A stretch of 64,000 bases of DNA from Leptospirales bacterium (GTDB lineage: Bacteria > Spirochaetota > Leptospiria > Leptospirales > Leptonemataceae), in assembly GCA_019694655.1 (NCBI GenBank), contig JAIBBN010000005.1, positions 1-64,000 of the forward strand, given 5' to 3'. Below the pieces are notes generated by a model that ran no database searches, was not told where the DNA came from, and saw nothing but the letters and a program-made list of their open reading frames with translations. The position numbers were made by a program, and so were the translations under genes. Shown in pieces: positions 17,250-26,141 of the stretch; within the stretch, counting starts at the first letter, position 1, and every line of letters begins with the position of its first letter.

Positions 17250-18755
17250 TCAGAAGCCCAGCACGCGGATGTAGTTCACAAAGGGGTCGGCGGCGCCCTG
17301 CAGGTGGCAGTTGTGCTCTTTGAGAATCGTGATGTAGTCCACTATGTCCTGCGTAATACGCTCGCCCGGGCAGATGACGGGAATTCCCGGCGGGTAGGCC
17401 ATAACCATTTCGCCGGAGATCTCGTTGACCGCTTTTTCCAACGGCACGCTCTTCTTGAAGGAGTAGAAAGCGTCGCGCGGGGTTACAATCGTCTCCGGCA
17501 TATCCGGAGTCAGCGTTACGCGTTTGAACTTCTGTACGCGACACTTCAGGGAAATTGATTTCAGCGCCTGTACCAGGCGATTGATGTTTTCTTCATCATC
17601 GCCGACGGTGACCATGGCCATGATGTTGTTCAGGTCGGCAAGTTCCACCTGGATATTGTATTCCTGGCGCAAGCGGCGTTCCATTTCAAAGCCGGTCATG
17701 CCCAACCGCCGCACATGAATATTGATTTTGGTATCGTCAAAATTGAAAACGGATTGGTTGTCGATCAGCTCGCGGCCAAAGCAATACAGGCCCTTGATCT
17801 TATTGATCTCATTGCGCGCGTAGTTGGCCAGCTCCAGAGTGCGCGCCAGCATATCCCGTCCGTTCACGGCCATCTGCTTGCGCGACACATCGAGCGAAGC
17901 CATCAGCAGATAGGATGCGCTGGTGGTGCGCAAGAGGTTGAGCGTGTTCAGTATTTTTTCATTGGTAACTGTGCGGCTGGAAGACAGCAGCATGGAACTC
18001 TGGGTCAAAGATCCGCAGGTCTTGTGCGTTGATATGACTGCCATGTCTGCGCCGCTTTCCATCGCCGTGGCCGGCAGCGACTCGTGGAAGTACATGTGCC
18101 CGCCGTGAGCCTCATCGACCATCAAAACTGCGTCATACTCGCGCGTCAGTCGTACGACATTTTCCAGATCGCCAGTAAATCCATAGTAATTGGGATTGAG
18201 CGTAAATACAGCCGCGGACTGCGGCGCTCTCCGGAAACTGTCGCGCAGGGCGTCGACCGTGGCGCCCATGGCAATCCCCAGTTCTTCATTCATTTCTACG
18301 GGAGCGTAGACTGGCACGGCGCCGGAGAGAATCAGGCCGCTGAAGGCTGACTTGTGGCAATTGCGCGGTAAGATGATGCGGTCGCCCGGGCGGAGGGCGG
18401 TCAGCATCATGGCGTGTACGCCAGAGGTAGTGCCATTGATCAGGTAGTAGGCGTATTCGGCGCCGAAGGCCTCCGCCGCAAGGCGCTGGGCATCGTCAAT
18501 CACCGAAACTGGATTGGACAGATCGTCGACGTCGCCCATTGCATTGACGTCCATCAGAAACATGTTGTCGCCGCAGTACTCGCGCATCTCTGACAGGCCG
18601 TGACCATGCTTGTGCGCCGGCACATGAAAGGGCGTAACGCCTTCGCGAATGTGTTCTTTGAGGGCTTCGAAGAGGGGCGCGCGCGATTGCTCCTCGATGT
18701 CGAGCGTGCGGGAGCGGATGACAGTCTGCGACAGCGGCAGTTGCGGATCGCCCAT
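17250..18755 (-). CDS. speA: PLP-dependent arginine (Orn/Lys/Arg) decarboxylase
   Basis: 501-residue fold-I decarboxylase. It shows the family landmarks FHVPAHKHG near the N-terminus, YLINGTTSGVHAMM, LPRNCHKS, VDEAHGGHMYF and the PLP-lysine motif STHKTCGSLTQSS, then the C-terminal domain with YPPGIPVICPGERI. It belongs with Bacillus SpeA/YaaO-type enzymes, which are not related to the biosynthetic E. coli SpeA. Arginine is preferred as substrate because an agmatine deiminase and two carboxynorspermidine genes lie close by; lysine or ornithine cannot be excluded from sequence. ATG 18755 is chosen; a TTG at 18818 would add residues without family match. It is divergent from the carboxynorspermidine synthase gene, sharing about 200 bases of upstream region. 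Confidence 0.87.
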   Translation of the reverse strand: MGDPQLPLSQTVIRSRTLDIEEQSRAPLFEALKEHIREGVTPFHVPAHKHGHGLSEMREYCGDNMFLMDVNAMGDVDDLSNPVSVIDDAQRLAAEAFGAEYAYYLINGTTSGVHAMMLTALRPGDRIILPRNCHKSAFSGLILSGAVPVYAPVEMNEELGIAMGATVDALRDSFRRAPQSAAVFTLNPNYYGFTGDLENVVRLTREYDAVLMVDEAHGGHMYFHESLPATAMESGADMAVISTHKTCGSLTQSSMLLSSSRTVTNEKILNTLNLLRTTSASYLLMASLDVSRKQMAVNGRDMLARTLELANYARNEINKIKGLYCFGRELIDNQSVFNFDDTKINIHVRRLGMTGFEMERRLRQEYNIQVELADLNNIMAMVTVGDDEENINRLVQALKSISLKCRVQKFKRVTLTPDMPETIVTPRDAFYSFKKSVPLEKAVNEISGEMVMAYPPGIPVICPGERITQDIVDYITILKEHNCHLQGAADPFVNYIRVLGF

Positions 18756-18960
18756 TCGGCCCGGTTTGCGCAGCGGCTGCTGGAATGAAATCTTTTTTCC
18801 CCGGCGCCTGGGGGCCAACGCCGGCGAAGCGCCGCCGGGCGCTGCGCCAGCGAGCAGAGTTTGGAAATGATTGCCCTGTCAGCGGCAGCCGGCGCTGTGT
18901 GCGCCGGGGAGCGATGCTGGACGCTGTGCAATCGCGCAGGCTGGCGAAACGGAGCTGGAA

Positions 18961-20139
18961 ATGGGCAAGGTATTGATCATTGGCGCCGGCGGAGTCGGCG
19001 GCGTAGTGGCGCATAAGTGTGCGCAGGTTCCGGAGGTATTTGAGGAAATCACTTTGGCCAGCCGAACCTTGAGTCGCTGCCAGAAGATTGCCGCCCAGAT
19101 CGACCGACCGATTCGCGTCGAGCAGGTGGATGCAGACAATGTGGAGGAAACGGCGCGGCTAATCGACCGGATCAAACCGCAAATGGTGATCAACGTCGCT
19201 CTGCCTTACCAGGATCTCAGTATTATGGAGGCCTGCTTGAAGACGGGCGTTCATTACCTGGACACTGCAAACTATGAGAGTCCGGACAATCCGAAATTTG
19301 AGTACAAATACCAGTGGGCCTATCAGCAGCGTTTCCAGCAGGCCGGCTTGATGGCGCTGCTGGGCAGCGGATTTGATCCAGGCGTGACCAATGTTTTTTG
19401 CGCCTACGCGCAGAAGATGTACTTCGACGAGATCCATACCGTCGACATCCTGGACTGCAACGCCGGCAGTCACGGCCATGCCTTTGCCACCAATTTCAAT
19501 CCGGAGATCAACATTCGAGAGATTACACAGAATGGGCGCTACTGGGAGCAGGGTCGCTGGGTGGAAACCGGGCCTCTGGAAATCCGCCTGGACTGGGACT
19601 ATCCGGAAGTTGGAGTGAAAGCCAGTTATCTGCTCTATCATGAAGAGCTGGAATCGCTGGCGCTCAATCTGCGCGGTTTGCAGCGCATTCGCTTCTTTAT
19701 GACCTTCGGCGAGGAATACCTCACTCATCTGCGCGTGCTCAAAAACGTGGGCATGATTGGCATTGAGCCGATCCTCTACGAGGGACATCCGGTTGTCCCG
19801 CTGCAATTCTTGAAAGCGCTGCTGCCGGATCCGGCCAGCCTGGCGGCGAATTATACGGGCAAGACAAACATCGGGTGTGTCATCGAAGGAGTCAAGGAGG
19901 GAAGGAAACGTAAGTACTACGTATTTAATGTATGCGATCACGCCGCCTGCTACCGCGAGGTCCAGGCGCAGGCAATCTCCTATACTACCGGAACCCCGGC
20001 CATGATTGGCGCGATGCTCATGATGACTGGCGTCTGGAAGGGCGCCGGCGTTTTCAACATGGAGCAGCTGGACCCGACGCCCTTTATGGAAAAGCTGAAC
20101 CAGCACGGTCTGCCCTGGCAGGAGCGCTGGCTGGATTGA
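18961..20139 (+). CDS. Carboxynorspermidine synthase (saccharopine-dehydrogenase-like)
   Basis: 392-residue NAD(P)H-dependent enzyme that condenses putrescine or diaminopropane with aspartate semialdehyde to give carboxyspermidine or carboxynorspermidine. The Rossmann motif is GAGGVGGVV at the N-terminus; LDTANYESPDNP, GSGFDPGVTNVFCAYA and DCNAGSHGHAFATNFNPEINIRE are conserved in this branch of the saccharopine dehydrogenase superfamily. ATG 18961 has GGAG upstream. The divergent arginine decarboxylase and the nspC gene at 29585 complete the pathway picture. The protein is full length with no sign of damage. Confidence 0.9.
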   Translation: MGKVLIIGAGGVGGVVAHKCAQVPEVFEEITLASRTLSRCQKIAAQIDRPIRVEQVDADNVEETARLIDRIKPQMVINVALPYQDLSIMEACLKTGVHYLDTANYESPDNPKFEYKYQWAYQQRFQQAGLMALLGSGFDPGVTNVFCAYAQKMYFDEIHTVDILDCNAGSHGHAFATNFNPEINIREITQNGRYWEQGRWVETGPLEIRLDWDYPEVGVKASYLLYHEELESLALNLRGLQRIRFFMTFGEEYLTHLRVLKNVGMIGIEPILYEGHPVVPLQFLKALLPDPASLAANYTGKTNIGCVIEGVKEGRKRKYYVFNVCDHAACYREVQAQAISYTTGTPAMIGAMLMMTGVWKGAGVFNMEQLDPTPFMEKLNQHGLPWQERWLD

Positions 20140-20183
20140 ACGCGGACTGCCGCGCGACCTGGCGCATTGCAAGGGCAGTTGAA

Positions 20184-21200
20184 TCAGAGACGCTGGTTGA
20201 TGGGCGCAGGAATCGGCGCGGCCTCATCGGCGGGCTCGATCTGAATGGAATTTTCCTCTATTTGGCTGCGCAGGTCGGCGCCGACGCGCACCTCCCTGAT
20301 GCGCGTTAGTTCCATGCGTACGATTTCGCCGCCGTTCGTCCGGCGATGTTGAAATACTTGCCGCTGACGAAACTGAATCTGCAGCTGCATTACCTCCGCC
20401 GTCGAAAGGGAGCGCCTGAGCAAGCGCTCATAAACATCCTTAACAGTCTGGCGCATCGTCTCAAGCCCGGCTGGCGACAACTGCAGATCCATAGTGATCT
20501 CTGACAGATTGGCGGTTTCGTCCTGTTTCAATATTGCCTCGCCGTTCAATTCAATGCTCGCCCCTCCGGTCAGGTTCTCGAAGGGCAGTGAAATCGGCTC
20601 CGCGACAAGCGGACGCAAATAAAATAGGTATCCCAGATAGTAAGAGCGAATCAAATACATGGCGCTGCTACCGTTCAGGAACGGGAGATTTCCCGGATTT
20701 AAGGAATTCAGAACTCTGTGAAATTCCTCGCCAGCTCCCAATTCCTGCTGCATTCCTTCCATTGCCTGCTCAGCCCAGGCGTCGATGTCCGCCTGATTGA
20801 GCGGTCCCGCAATGCCTCCGTCTTCCGTCAGTTCGAATTCGACGCTGAAGCCAACCAGCTTCTGTTGCAGCGCGTTGTGAAACGCTTCGGAGAAGAGGCC
20901 CGGAGTCCACAGCCTGCCGCCCGGTTGGGAATAGGTCCAGCGTAAGCGGACGCTTTCCTCCCCAGCAGCCAGAACTGTTTCCGTGATACGCAGCGAAGAC
21001 TCGACGGTAGCCGAAGACTCGCCGCGACCTACGGTCTTCCGGGATAGCAGGCGGAAATGACGAACCTCGCCGGGCGTCCGATCAAAATTCAGCAGCACTC
21101 GCCCCTCATCGGCGGCAGGCGCCTCGTCGGGATCCTTGGCTAAAAGAGCGCCTGGAAGAGCCAGCGCCAGGCTGAGCGTCAGAATCCGAATATGCAGCAT
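20184..21200 (-). CDS. Exported protein of unknown function
   Basis: 338 residues with a signal peptide (LHIRILTLSLALALPGALLAKD). The mature part has no recognised domain. It looks beta-rich with short charged loops: VLLNFDRTPGEVRHFRLLSRKTVGRGES, a central region with LNSLNPGNLPFLNGSSAMYLIRSYYLGYLFYLRPLV, and a C-terminal helix rich in Gln and Arg (MQLQIQFRQRQVFQHRR). ATG 21200 starts right at the signal peptide; the upstream start at 21233 adds polar residues. It is the last of a series of minus-strand envelope genes but is separated from the barrel-like gene by about 100 bases. Confidence 0.65.
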   Translation of the reverse strand: MLHIRILTLSLALALPGALLAKDPDEAPAADEGRVLLNFDRTPGEVRHFRLLSRKTVGRGESSATVESSLRITETVLAAGEESVRLRWTYSQPGGRLWTPGLFSEAFHNALQQKLVGFSVEFELTEDGGIAGPLNQADIDAWAEQAMEGMQQELGAGEEFHRVLNSLNPGNLPFLNGSSAMYLIRSYYLGYLFYLRPLVAEPISLPFENLTGGASIELNGEAILKQDETANLSEITMDLQLSPAGLETMRQTVKDVYERLLRRSLSTAEVMQLQIQFRQRQVFQHRRTNGGEIVRMELTRIREVRVGADLRSQIEENSIQIEPADEAAPIPAPINQRL

Positions 21201-21296
21201 AGGAGAACTTGAGTCGGCTGGCGCCTCTGTCAATCGGCTTGCATCGGCGAACTGCCCTTAAGCGGAAAGACAGTTCGCCGGGTGCGGTCCTTGGAC

Positions 21297-22043
21297 TTAG
21301 ATGGCTACGCCAATCTTGAAGGAATAGATGGTGTGTATGCGGCGATCATTCTGTCCGTAGAGAGACTTGATCGTATCCTGAGCGGCCTGAGCGCGCAGAT
21401 AGTCTTCCACTGGATTTCCCACCGTCGTAAAGAAGGTGTTTTCTGAATACTGGACAGTAGCGTCCTGTACCGGCGCCTTTTGATAAAGGGCGCCGACTTC
21501 GAAATCCAGAAAGAATCCGTTATCAAAGTAGTAGCGCGCTCCGGCGGACAGTCCGTAAAGGAAGTCCGGTCGCTCATGGAGTTGCGCCAATGTTAGCGAG
21601 CGGCGAACCGGAGAACCTAGCGAAGCAAAACTGTATTCCACCTGGGTGATGTCCGTTTGCCGGCCTGTATCACGGCCGCCCAGCGCGGCAACATACAGCG
21701 GCAGCGATTTGAAGGGGTAAATGGCAACGCGAGCCAGCAGGAAGCCGTAGTCGGAATTGCGATCCAGTTGATGGTCGGTTACGGTGTATGGTCCGCCGAC
21801 GCCAAAGGGAGTAATCTGGACGCCAGTATCCTTCCGGTGAATCGTTCCGCTGGCGATATCAACGCCGAGCGAAAAATAAGCGTTAAGATTTACGGCAAGT
21901 TGCGCAGAGAGCATGCCTGTATCGCGCAGCGCGGCGCCGCCCAGAGCGACATTGAATTTCTTGCGATTGCGCACGCTTCCCTGGTCCGCCAGTAGCGCAG
22001 CCGGAAGCGCCAGCAGCAAGATTGCAATGATCAGTTTTTTCAT
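21297..22043 (-). CDS. Putative outer-membrane beta-barrel protein
   Basis: 248 residues with a clear signal peptide (KKLIIAILLLALPAALLAD). The mature protein alternates hydrophobic and polar residues in strands such as FNVALGGAAL, YFSLGVDIASG, YGFLLARVAIYPF, LYVAALGG, YGLSAGARYYFDNGFFLDFEVGALYQ and IYSFKIGVAI. The last strand at the very C-terminus is typical of outer-membrane barrels. The layout suggests an eight-stranded barrel, OmpA/OmpW-like in size. No specific family was recognised. It lies between two other exported proteins on the same strand. Confidence 0.65.
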   Translation of the reverse strand: MKKLIIAILLLALPAALLADQGSVRNRKKFNVALGGAALRDTGMLSAQLAVNLNAYFSLGVDIASGTIHRKDTGVQITPFGVGGPYTVTDHQLDRNSDYGFLLARVAIYPFKSLPLYVAALGGRDTGRQTDITQVEYSFASLGSPVRRSLTLAQLHERPDFLYGLSAGARYYFDNGFFLDFEVGALYQKAPVQDATVQYSENTFFTTVGNPVEDYLRAQAAQDTIKSLYGQNDRRIHTIYSFKIGVAI

Positions 22044-22174
22044 TCTTCAGCCTCCTCGCACAGATTGCTCTGCGCCTGGATACGATTTGGACGCAGCCAG
22101 AAGTCATTGTGTTCAGCGCACTGCTCAGGACAAGTCGATCCTGTTGCAAGCTCTGGGGGATCGCCAGGGGAGGA

Positions 22175-23761
22175 CTACCAGCTGACGCCAGCGCCGCCGC
22201 CGCCGGATCGACCGCCGCCAAATGAGCCGCTGGAAGAACGGCTGCCGGAGGAAGAGCTCGATCCGCCGCTTGAGCGATATCCGCCGCCCGAGGAGCTGCT
22301 CGAGGAGGAGCGCACAAGTTTGGCGATGGAGTAGCTGCTTAGCTTCTTTCGGCCGCAGTGGCGACATTCATGCTCGTGCTCGCCGGCCCCTTCGCTTTCG
22401 TAGGTGGGCGAGCGAACCGTGCGGCTGCGCACTACACGCGAAGTAACATAAGAGCACTTCTCACATTGCTCGTAGGCGGAGTTTTCCGGATAGCGCTGGA
22501 TCAAAGTCTGCTCATCGTTGGAACAAAACCACACGTCGTAGTCGACCGAGCCGATCTGCTCCTCCGTGCGTTGGCCCGCCTCCAGATAGGGATCGTCATT
22601 GGCCTCGCCCAGGCGATGCATCAATGCGTTGCACTTTGGGCAGACGCGCGGCGTCAGCCGCAACGTTCTCATTTTCCAGCGCGTAAACAGAAAGTAAGGA
22701 AGGTAGAACCAGGGCGCCAGAATGATTCCGGCAAGAATGCCCTTGTTTGACTGGCGCAGTTGAGCGTGTTTGAGAAAGGGCGAGGTCGTCTCATTTAGAA
22801 TCATCGCCGCGCGCTGCAGTCGCTTGAGCAGAGCAAGCAAGGAGAGGGAAAAGTAAGCGGCGCCGCCCAGGATGATGCCAAGGTACTGGTCGCTGCCGAC
22901 GTGCTCTAAGAAATGAAAGGTGAATAACGCCCAGTACAGCAATACCAGCGCAATCGCCGGCCAGACAAGAATGAGCGGCAGCCACAAAAAGATTGGCAAG
23001 GGCGCCAGCGGTCGCTGATCAGCTGGCGCTTTCGTTTGATCTAGTTTGCTGCCAGCAATGAATTTTTTCTGGGCGTTGATTCGCAATAGGAGGGCAATCA
23101 ACAGGTAGAGCAGCGTTGCCGCCGCGCCTGCGCCGGCAAGCGTCAGCAGTCGATGTTCCTGTCCCCTGGCGAGTTCCTCCATCCGTTGCTGTTCGCGTCG
23201 CTGTGCAGCGTCGGCGCGTTGCGCGGGAGTCATGGAGAGCTCTTCGCGATTTTGCTGCAGGACGGCGATGACGGCCTCGCTGGCGGCCAGCAATCCTTCG
23301 CCGTAGCGCTGCTCACGAAATCGATGCGGCAATTCAGCGCGCGCTATCTGGGCAAGGACGGCGTCGTTCAAGACACCCTCCAGTCCATAGCCGGTTTCAA
23401 ATTCCGCTCGTCGTTGATCGAGGACTACCAGTAGAAGCAGTCCATTGTCGCGACCGGCCTTGCCAACGCCCCAGCGTTCAAACAAAAGGTTGGCAAAGGC
23501 TTTAGGATTTTCCTGTCCGATGGAAGGTACGATGGCAACGGCATATTCCACCGCCAGATCGCGCTCCAGCTGACTGAGCATCGCCTCCAGCTGTTGGCGC
23601 TCTGCGGCGCCGAGAATTGCAGAGGGATCGCTTACAAAGCCGCCGTGCTCAACTTGTGGATTGGGCAGAGAATCTAGTGTATAGCCGGGCTGCGATTGCG
23701 CCTCGCCGGGGATAAGCAACAGCGCAGGCAGCAGGACAAGTGCGAGGCGTCGACCAATCAT
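22175..23761 (-). CDS. TPM domain membrane protein (YgcG-like)
   Basis: 528 residues. A signal peptide precedes a TPM domain (about 35-170: FVSDPSAILGAAERQQLEAMLSQLE, LLFERWGVGKAGRDNGLLLLV, FETGYGLEGVLNDA), then membrane helices at about 205-225, 255-290 and 335-355, and a cytoplasmic or luminal Cys-containing part with two CxxC-type sites (CPKCNALMHRLG, CEKCSYVTSR, CRHCGRKK). The end is a Ser/Gly-rich tail with GGGRSGGGGAGVSW, as is usual for YgcG proteins. TPM proteins are linked to photosystem repair in plants and of unclear role in most bacteria. The zinc-ribbon-like insertion is a feature seen in only part of the family. Confidence 0.85.
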   Translation of the reverse strand: MIGRRLALVLLPALLLIPGEAQSQPGYTLDSLPNPQVEHGGFVSDPSAILGAAERQQLEAMLSQLERDLAVEYAVAIVPSIGQENPKAFANLLFERWGVGKAGRDNGLLLLVVLDQRRAEFETGYGLEGVLNDAVLAQIARAELPHRFREQRYGEGLLAASEAVIAVLQQNREELSMTPAQRADAAQRREQQRMEELARGQEHRLLTLAGAGAAATLLYLLIALLLRINAQKKFIAGSKLDQTKAPADQRPLAPLPIFLWLPLILVWPAIALVLLYWALFTFHFLEHVGSDQYLGIILGGAAYFSLSLLALLKRLQRAAMILNETTSPFLKHAQLRQSNKGILAGIILAPWFYLPYFLFTRWKMRTLRLTPRVCPKCNALMHRLGEANDDPYLEAGQRTEEQIGSVDYDVWFCSNDEQTLIQRYPENSAYEQCEKCSYVTSRVVRSRTVRSPTYESEGAGEHEHECRHCGRKKLSSYSIAKLVRSSSSSSSGGGYRSSGGSSSSSGSRSSSGSFGGGRSGGGGAGVSW

Positions 23762-23787
23762 CGTCCGGGACTGCGCTCGGCGCCCGA

Positions 23788-24468
23788 CTAGGGCAGTTCG
23801 GCGAACTTCTGATTCACAATCTTCAGCAAAGCCGCCGTCATCTCGGGCGTCATCGCACTGCGGGCGCCAACCGGGCTGTCATTCAGTAGAGAATGATCGT
23901 GACGGTAGGGGATGCCGGCCGGCAAATCGGAAAGCTGAAGCGTGACTGTCTTGCCGCCGCGGGTAAAGCTAAGGGTATCTTGATGGTGATCGCCCTGTAC
24001 GCCGCCGCCCTGGAAGTGAACGGTTCCCTGACACTGGCAGATGCCGACCATGTCTCCGATTTGTACTGTATAGAAGCGGGTGCCGCGCACTGCTGCTACG
24101 GTGGTCGGCGTGCGAACCGAAAACTCCGGACGACCAGCGCCGCCATTTACCTGCAGCCAGAGATTGCCGCGCTGCAGATTCAGCTCTTTGCTTTCCGCTG
24201 TGGCTTTGATTTCAAGATCGGCGTTGGGCTGCAACTCGGCGGCCGCGAAGCTATTCGCAAAATGCAAAATGGCGATGCCATCCTCGCCCGTGAGCACATG
24301 GTCGCCGGAATGCAGGCTATCGTCTACCAGCAGAGGCCGCCGCTCTGCGCCGCGCAGCAGCTGCACATCGCCCTGGACGCGCTGCACCGTGGCTTCCGCC
24401 TTAGGACCGGCGCAGTTTGAAAGAACCAGCAAACCCAGAATGAGAAGAGGAAAGCGTCTTTGCAGCAT
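23788..24468 (-). CDS. FecR-domain lipoprotein
   Basis: 226 residues. The lipobox is LVLSNC at the end of the signal peptide. A FecR domain covers about residues 28-150: VQRVQGDVQLLRGAERRPLLVDDSLHSGDHVLTGEDGIAILHF, then LEIKATAESKELNLQRGNLWLQV and FSVRTPTTVAAVRGTRFYTVQIGD. In leptospires FecR-domain lipoproteins are common and are not tied to iron signalling. No sigma factor is adjacent. It ends 26 bases before the TPM gene on the same strand, so the two may be co-transcribed. Ligand unknown. Confidence 0.85.
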   Translation of the reverse strand: MLQRRFPLLILGLLVLSNCAGPKAEATVQRVQGDVQLLRGAERRPLLVDDSLHSGDHVLTGEDGIAILHFANSFAAAELQPNADLEIKATAESKELNLQRGNLWLQVNGGAGRPEFSVRTPTTVAAVRGTRFYTVQIGDMVGICQCQGTVHFQGGGVQGDHHQDTLSFTRGGKTVTLQLSDLPAGIPYRHDHSLLNDSPVGARSAMTPEMTAALLKIVNQKFAELP

Positions 24469-24527
24469 TACCCTTGCTGCTGGCGGCCGGCAACAACGAC
24501 AAGTGATTTTCAGCAGAATCTATCCTT

Positions 24528-24668
24528 AGAGCCGGTCCCGAGACCGGCTCTGCGTGACAGGAGGTCGCGCCATTCGCAAAGCGAATGTGAGGAGCGGTTG
24601 AACAATACGTGCGAATTCTCCAGGGAATTCGCCATTGCCGAAGGCAATGTATTGAATTTTGGAAACCG
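24528..24668. other. Intergenic multi-hairpin element (possible structured RNA or repeat)
   Basis: Four perfect inverted repeats occur in a row between two minus-strand genes: AGAGCCGGTC/GACCGGCTCT (24528-24551), CATTCGC/GCGAATG (24571-24587), GCGAATTC/GAATTCGC (24611-24632) and CATTGCC/GGCAATG (24633-24649). The last two are enclosed by CAATAC (24603-24608) with GTATTG (24649-24654) and by CGGTT (24595-24599) with AACCG (24664-24668), giving a branched fold. A fifth hairpin repeat follows at 24678-24709. No coding frame of interest covers it. Function and strand are unknown. Confidence 0.6.
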
Positions 24669-24677
24669 TTCCGTTTG

Positions 24678-24709
24678 TCCCAAGACTCCACGGATGGGGT
24701 TTGGGGACG
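24678..24709 (-). repeat. Intergenic hairpin repeat, copy 2 (probable terminator)
   Basis: On the minus strand this 32-base unit starts five bases after the stop of the preceding gene and matches the unit at 2818-2849 at 27 of 32 positions. The stem is imperfect here (CCCAAACCCC opposite GGAGTCTTGGG), unlike the perfect stem of copy 1. Matching position after a stop codon in both copies supports a role in transcript ends. Confidence 0.55.
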
Positions 24710-24714
24710 CGCTC

Positions 24715-25554
24715 TTAGAAGCTAAAGCTCAGGCCGAAATCCACTCCGCCGTCTCCGTTGGGAACGACATAAGCATAGCTTTGTTGATCGATTCCGCGAC
24801 CGGGACTTGCGGCAGCCACGGGCTTGCCCAGGGTAAGGGCGTAGAGGTAAGTCAGTCCCACATGCAAGCCGCTCACCAGCAGGTAGCCAGTGGCTGCGTT
24901 TCGCCAGCGCTTTGCCGCCAGCTTTTGCGGTACGACGGCGCCGCCCAAGATTCGAATGGGAATGTAGCGATCATCATACTGATAGAGCGATTCGGAAAAG
25001 AAAAACTGAGGCGCCGGTCCGCGCGCTTCGATGGGACCAAGCGCCGTCGTATAGTAGAGCGGCAGCGCTAGATTGCGACCCGGATCGGCAAAGGGACCGC
25101 CCAGGTAGTGGTCCTGTAGCGTAACCGGAGCGCGGCGCCAGGCAAGCGGATTGTAAAGGATGGCCTGGATTGCCAGGTAACCCTGCAACAGGGACGGCAG
25201 CACGCCGAACTCCTGCGCCCTGGTACGATAGAATCCGCTGTAAAAGGGTATCAGACTGTAGAGTGCAGCTTCGCCCGGACTTGCACTCTGGCTCTGCGTG
25301 CGCGGAATGCGCGCGCCGCCCTGACGCTCAATCTCGACAATATCACTGCGCGGAATGGCCAGTACGCCCAAATCGGTTTCGAAGATGATTGTCTTGTCTG
25401 ACTCTTCCACGATGCGACCATCCAGAACCTGGCCGCCGTTCAATCGGATTGCGTCGGCAGCAAGCGCCGCAGGAAGTAATAGCGCGAGGACCACAGTAGC
25501 ATCGCGCAGAAACTTAAGACGCCAGCATGATCGAGATTTGGCTGTGTCGCGCAT
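24715..25554 (-). CDS. Exported protein with N-terminal small beta-barrel repeat (leptospiral type)
   Basis: 279 residues. A signal peptide (FLRDATVVLALLLPAALAAD) leads into a domain of about 50 residues: IRLNGGQVLDGRIVEESDKTIIFETDLGVLAIPRSDIVEIER. This 'I.L..G....G.I......I...T..G...I....I..I' pattern is frequent at the N-terminus of leptospiral exported proteins. The rest has hydrophobic helices near ALYSLIPFYSGFY, LLQGYLAIQAILYNPLAW and AATGYLLVSGLHVGLTYLYALTLG, so it is probably membrane bound. The ATG at 25554 is preferred to a TTG at 25566. The same small domain appears four times in the protein encoded at 26142-27029. Function unknown. Confidence 0.72.
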   Translation of the reverse strand: MRDTAKSRSCWRLKFLRDATVVLALLLPAALAADAIRLNGGQVLDGRIVEESDKTIIFETDLGVLAIPRSDIVEIERQGGARIPRTQSQSASPGEAALYSLIPFYSGFYRTRAQEFGVLPSLLQGYLAIQAILYNPLAWRRAPVTLQDHYLGGPFADPGRNLALPLYYTTALGPIEARGPAPQFFFSESLYQYDDRYIPIRILGGAVVPQKLAAKRWRNAATGYLLVSGLHVGLTYLYALTLGKPVAAASPGRGIDQQSYAYVVPNGDGGVDFGLSFSF

Positions 25555-25566
25555 GGCGATCAGCAA

Positions 25567-25687
25567 GATCCATTTTCTGTGTGATGGTCAACAAAATTGC
25601 GCTTCACAGCGGGCAAAAAAGTTGACATATTTCAAATTTTATAGCGTCCTACGCGCAATACGCCGGCTTTCGGTTGTCGGAGCAGTG
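25567..25687. promoter_or_regulatory. AT-rich divergent promoter region
   Basis: The gap between the divergent genes is clearly richer in A and T than its surroundings. On the plus strand TTCACA (about 25605) is followed after about 17 bases by CATATT, and TTGACA occurs at 25622-25627. Either could serve as a -35 element for the lipoprotein gene starting at 25688. Exact promoter elements cannot be fixed by eye. Confidence 0.35.
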
Positions 25688-26134
25688 ATGAAGCGCATTT
25701 CATGGATAAGAATACTCTGCCTTCTTGCTTTTGCAGCGCCCCTGTGGATTTCATGCTCGGCCTTCCAGGTCCGCCACGTTGATGACAATGGTAAGACGCG
25801 CACCTATGTTACGGACACAGTCTACACGGGAACCGGAACAATTCTGGACTGCGTCATTTCGCCGCTGCACTGGGTCATGGGTCTTTTCTATCTGCAACCA
25901 TATGTGCGTGGTGATGGTCTGAGATATCCAACGTTTGGCGGATCTGGATGTTTTGGTCATGCTTATGGCGATGGTTTTCTTGGCTTTGTTCCTTTTGTGG
26001 GGGATCTCTTCGGCGGCAAGGGCGGGCCAGCGCGTGTTCGCTTCCTGGACGCAAACGGCCATGAAGTCGAGATCACTGGAGGATCGGTGGAAATCACCCG
26101 CGTCTCGGAGCGCATTCATTTTGGCCCAAATTAG
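25688..26134 (+). CDS. Small exported lipoprotein, unknown function
   Basis: 148 residues. A hydrophobic leader ends in PLWISCSAF, where Cys may be lipidated. The mature part is rich in Gly and aromatic residues: YVTDTVYTGTGTILDCVISPLHWVMGLFYLQPYVRGDGLRYPTFGGSGCFGHAYGDGFLGFVPFVGDLFGG. It ends with VRFLDANGHEVEITGG. Three further Cys residues could form disulfides. No family was recognised. The following gene begins eight bases after its stop and the two probably form an operon. Confidence 0.65.
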   Translation: MKRISWIRILCLLAFAAPLWISCSAFQVRHVDDNGKTRTYVTDTVYTGTGTILDCVISPLHWVMGLFYLQPYVRGDGLRYPTFGGSGCFGHAYGDGFLGFVPFVGDLFGGKGGPARVRFLDANGHEVEITGGSVEITRVSERIHFGPN

Positions 26135-26141
26135 GCGGAAA

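Noticed and set aside
24595-24668. attC-like integron site (GTTGAAC core)
   Set aside because: One heptamer fits the core consensus, but there is no matching inverse core in the right place, no integrase and no cassette array.
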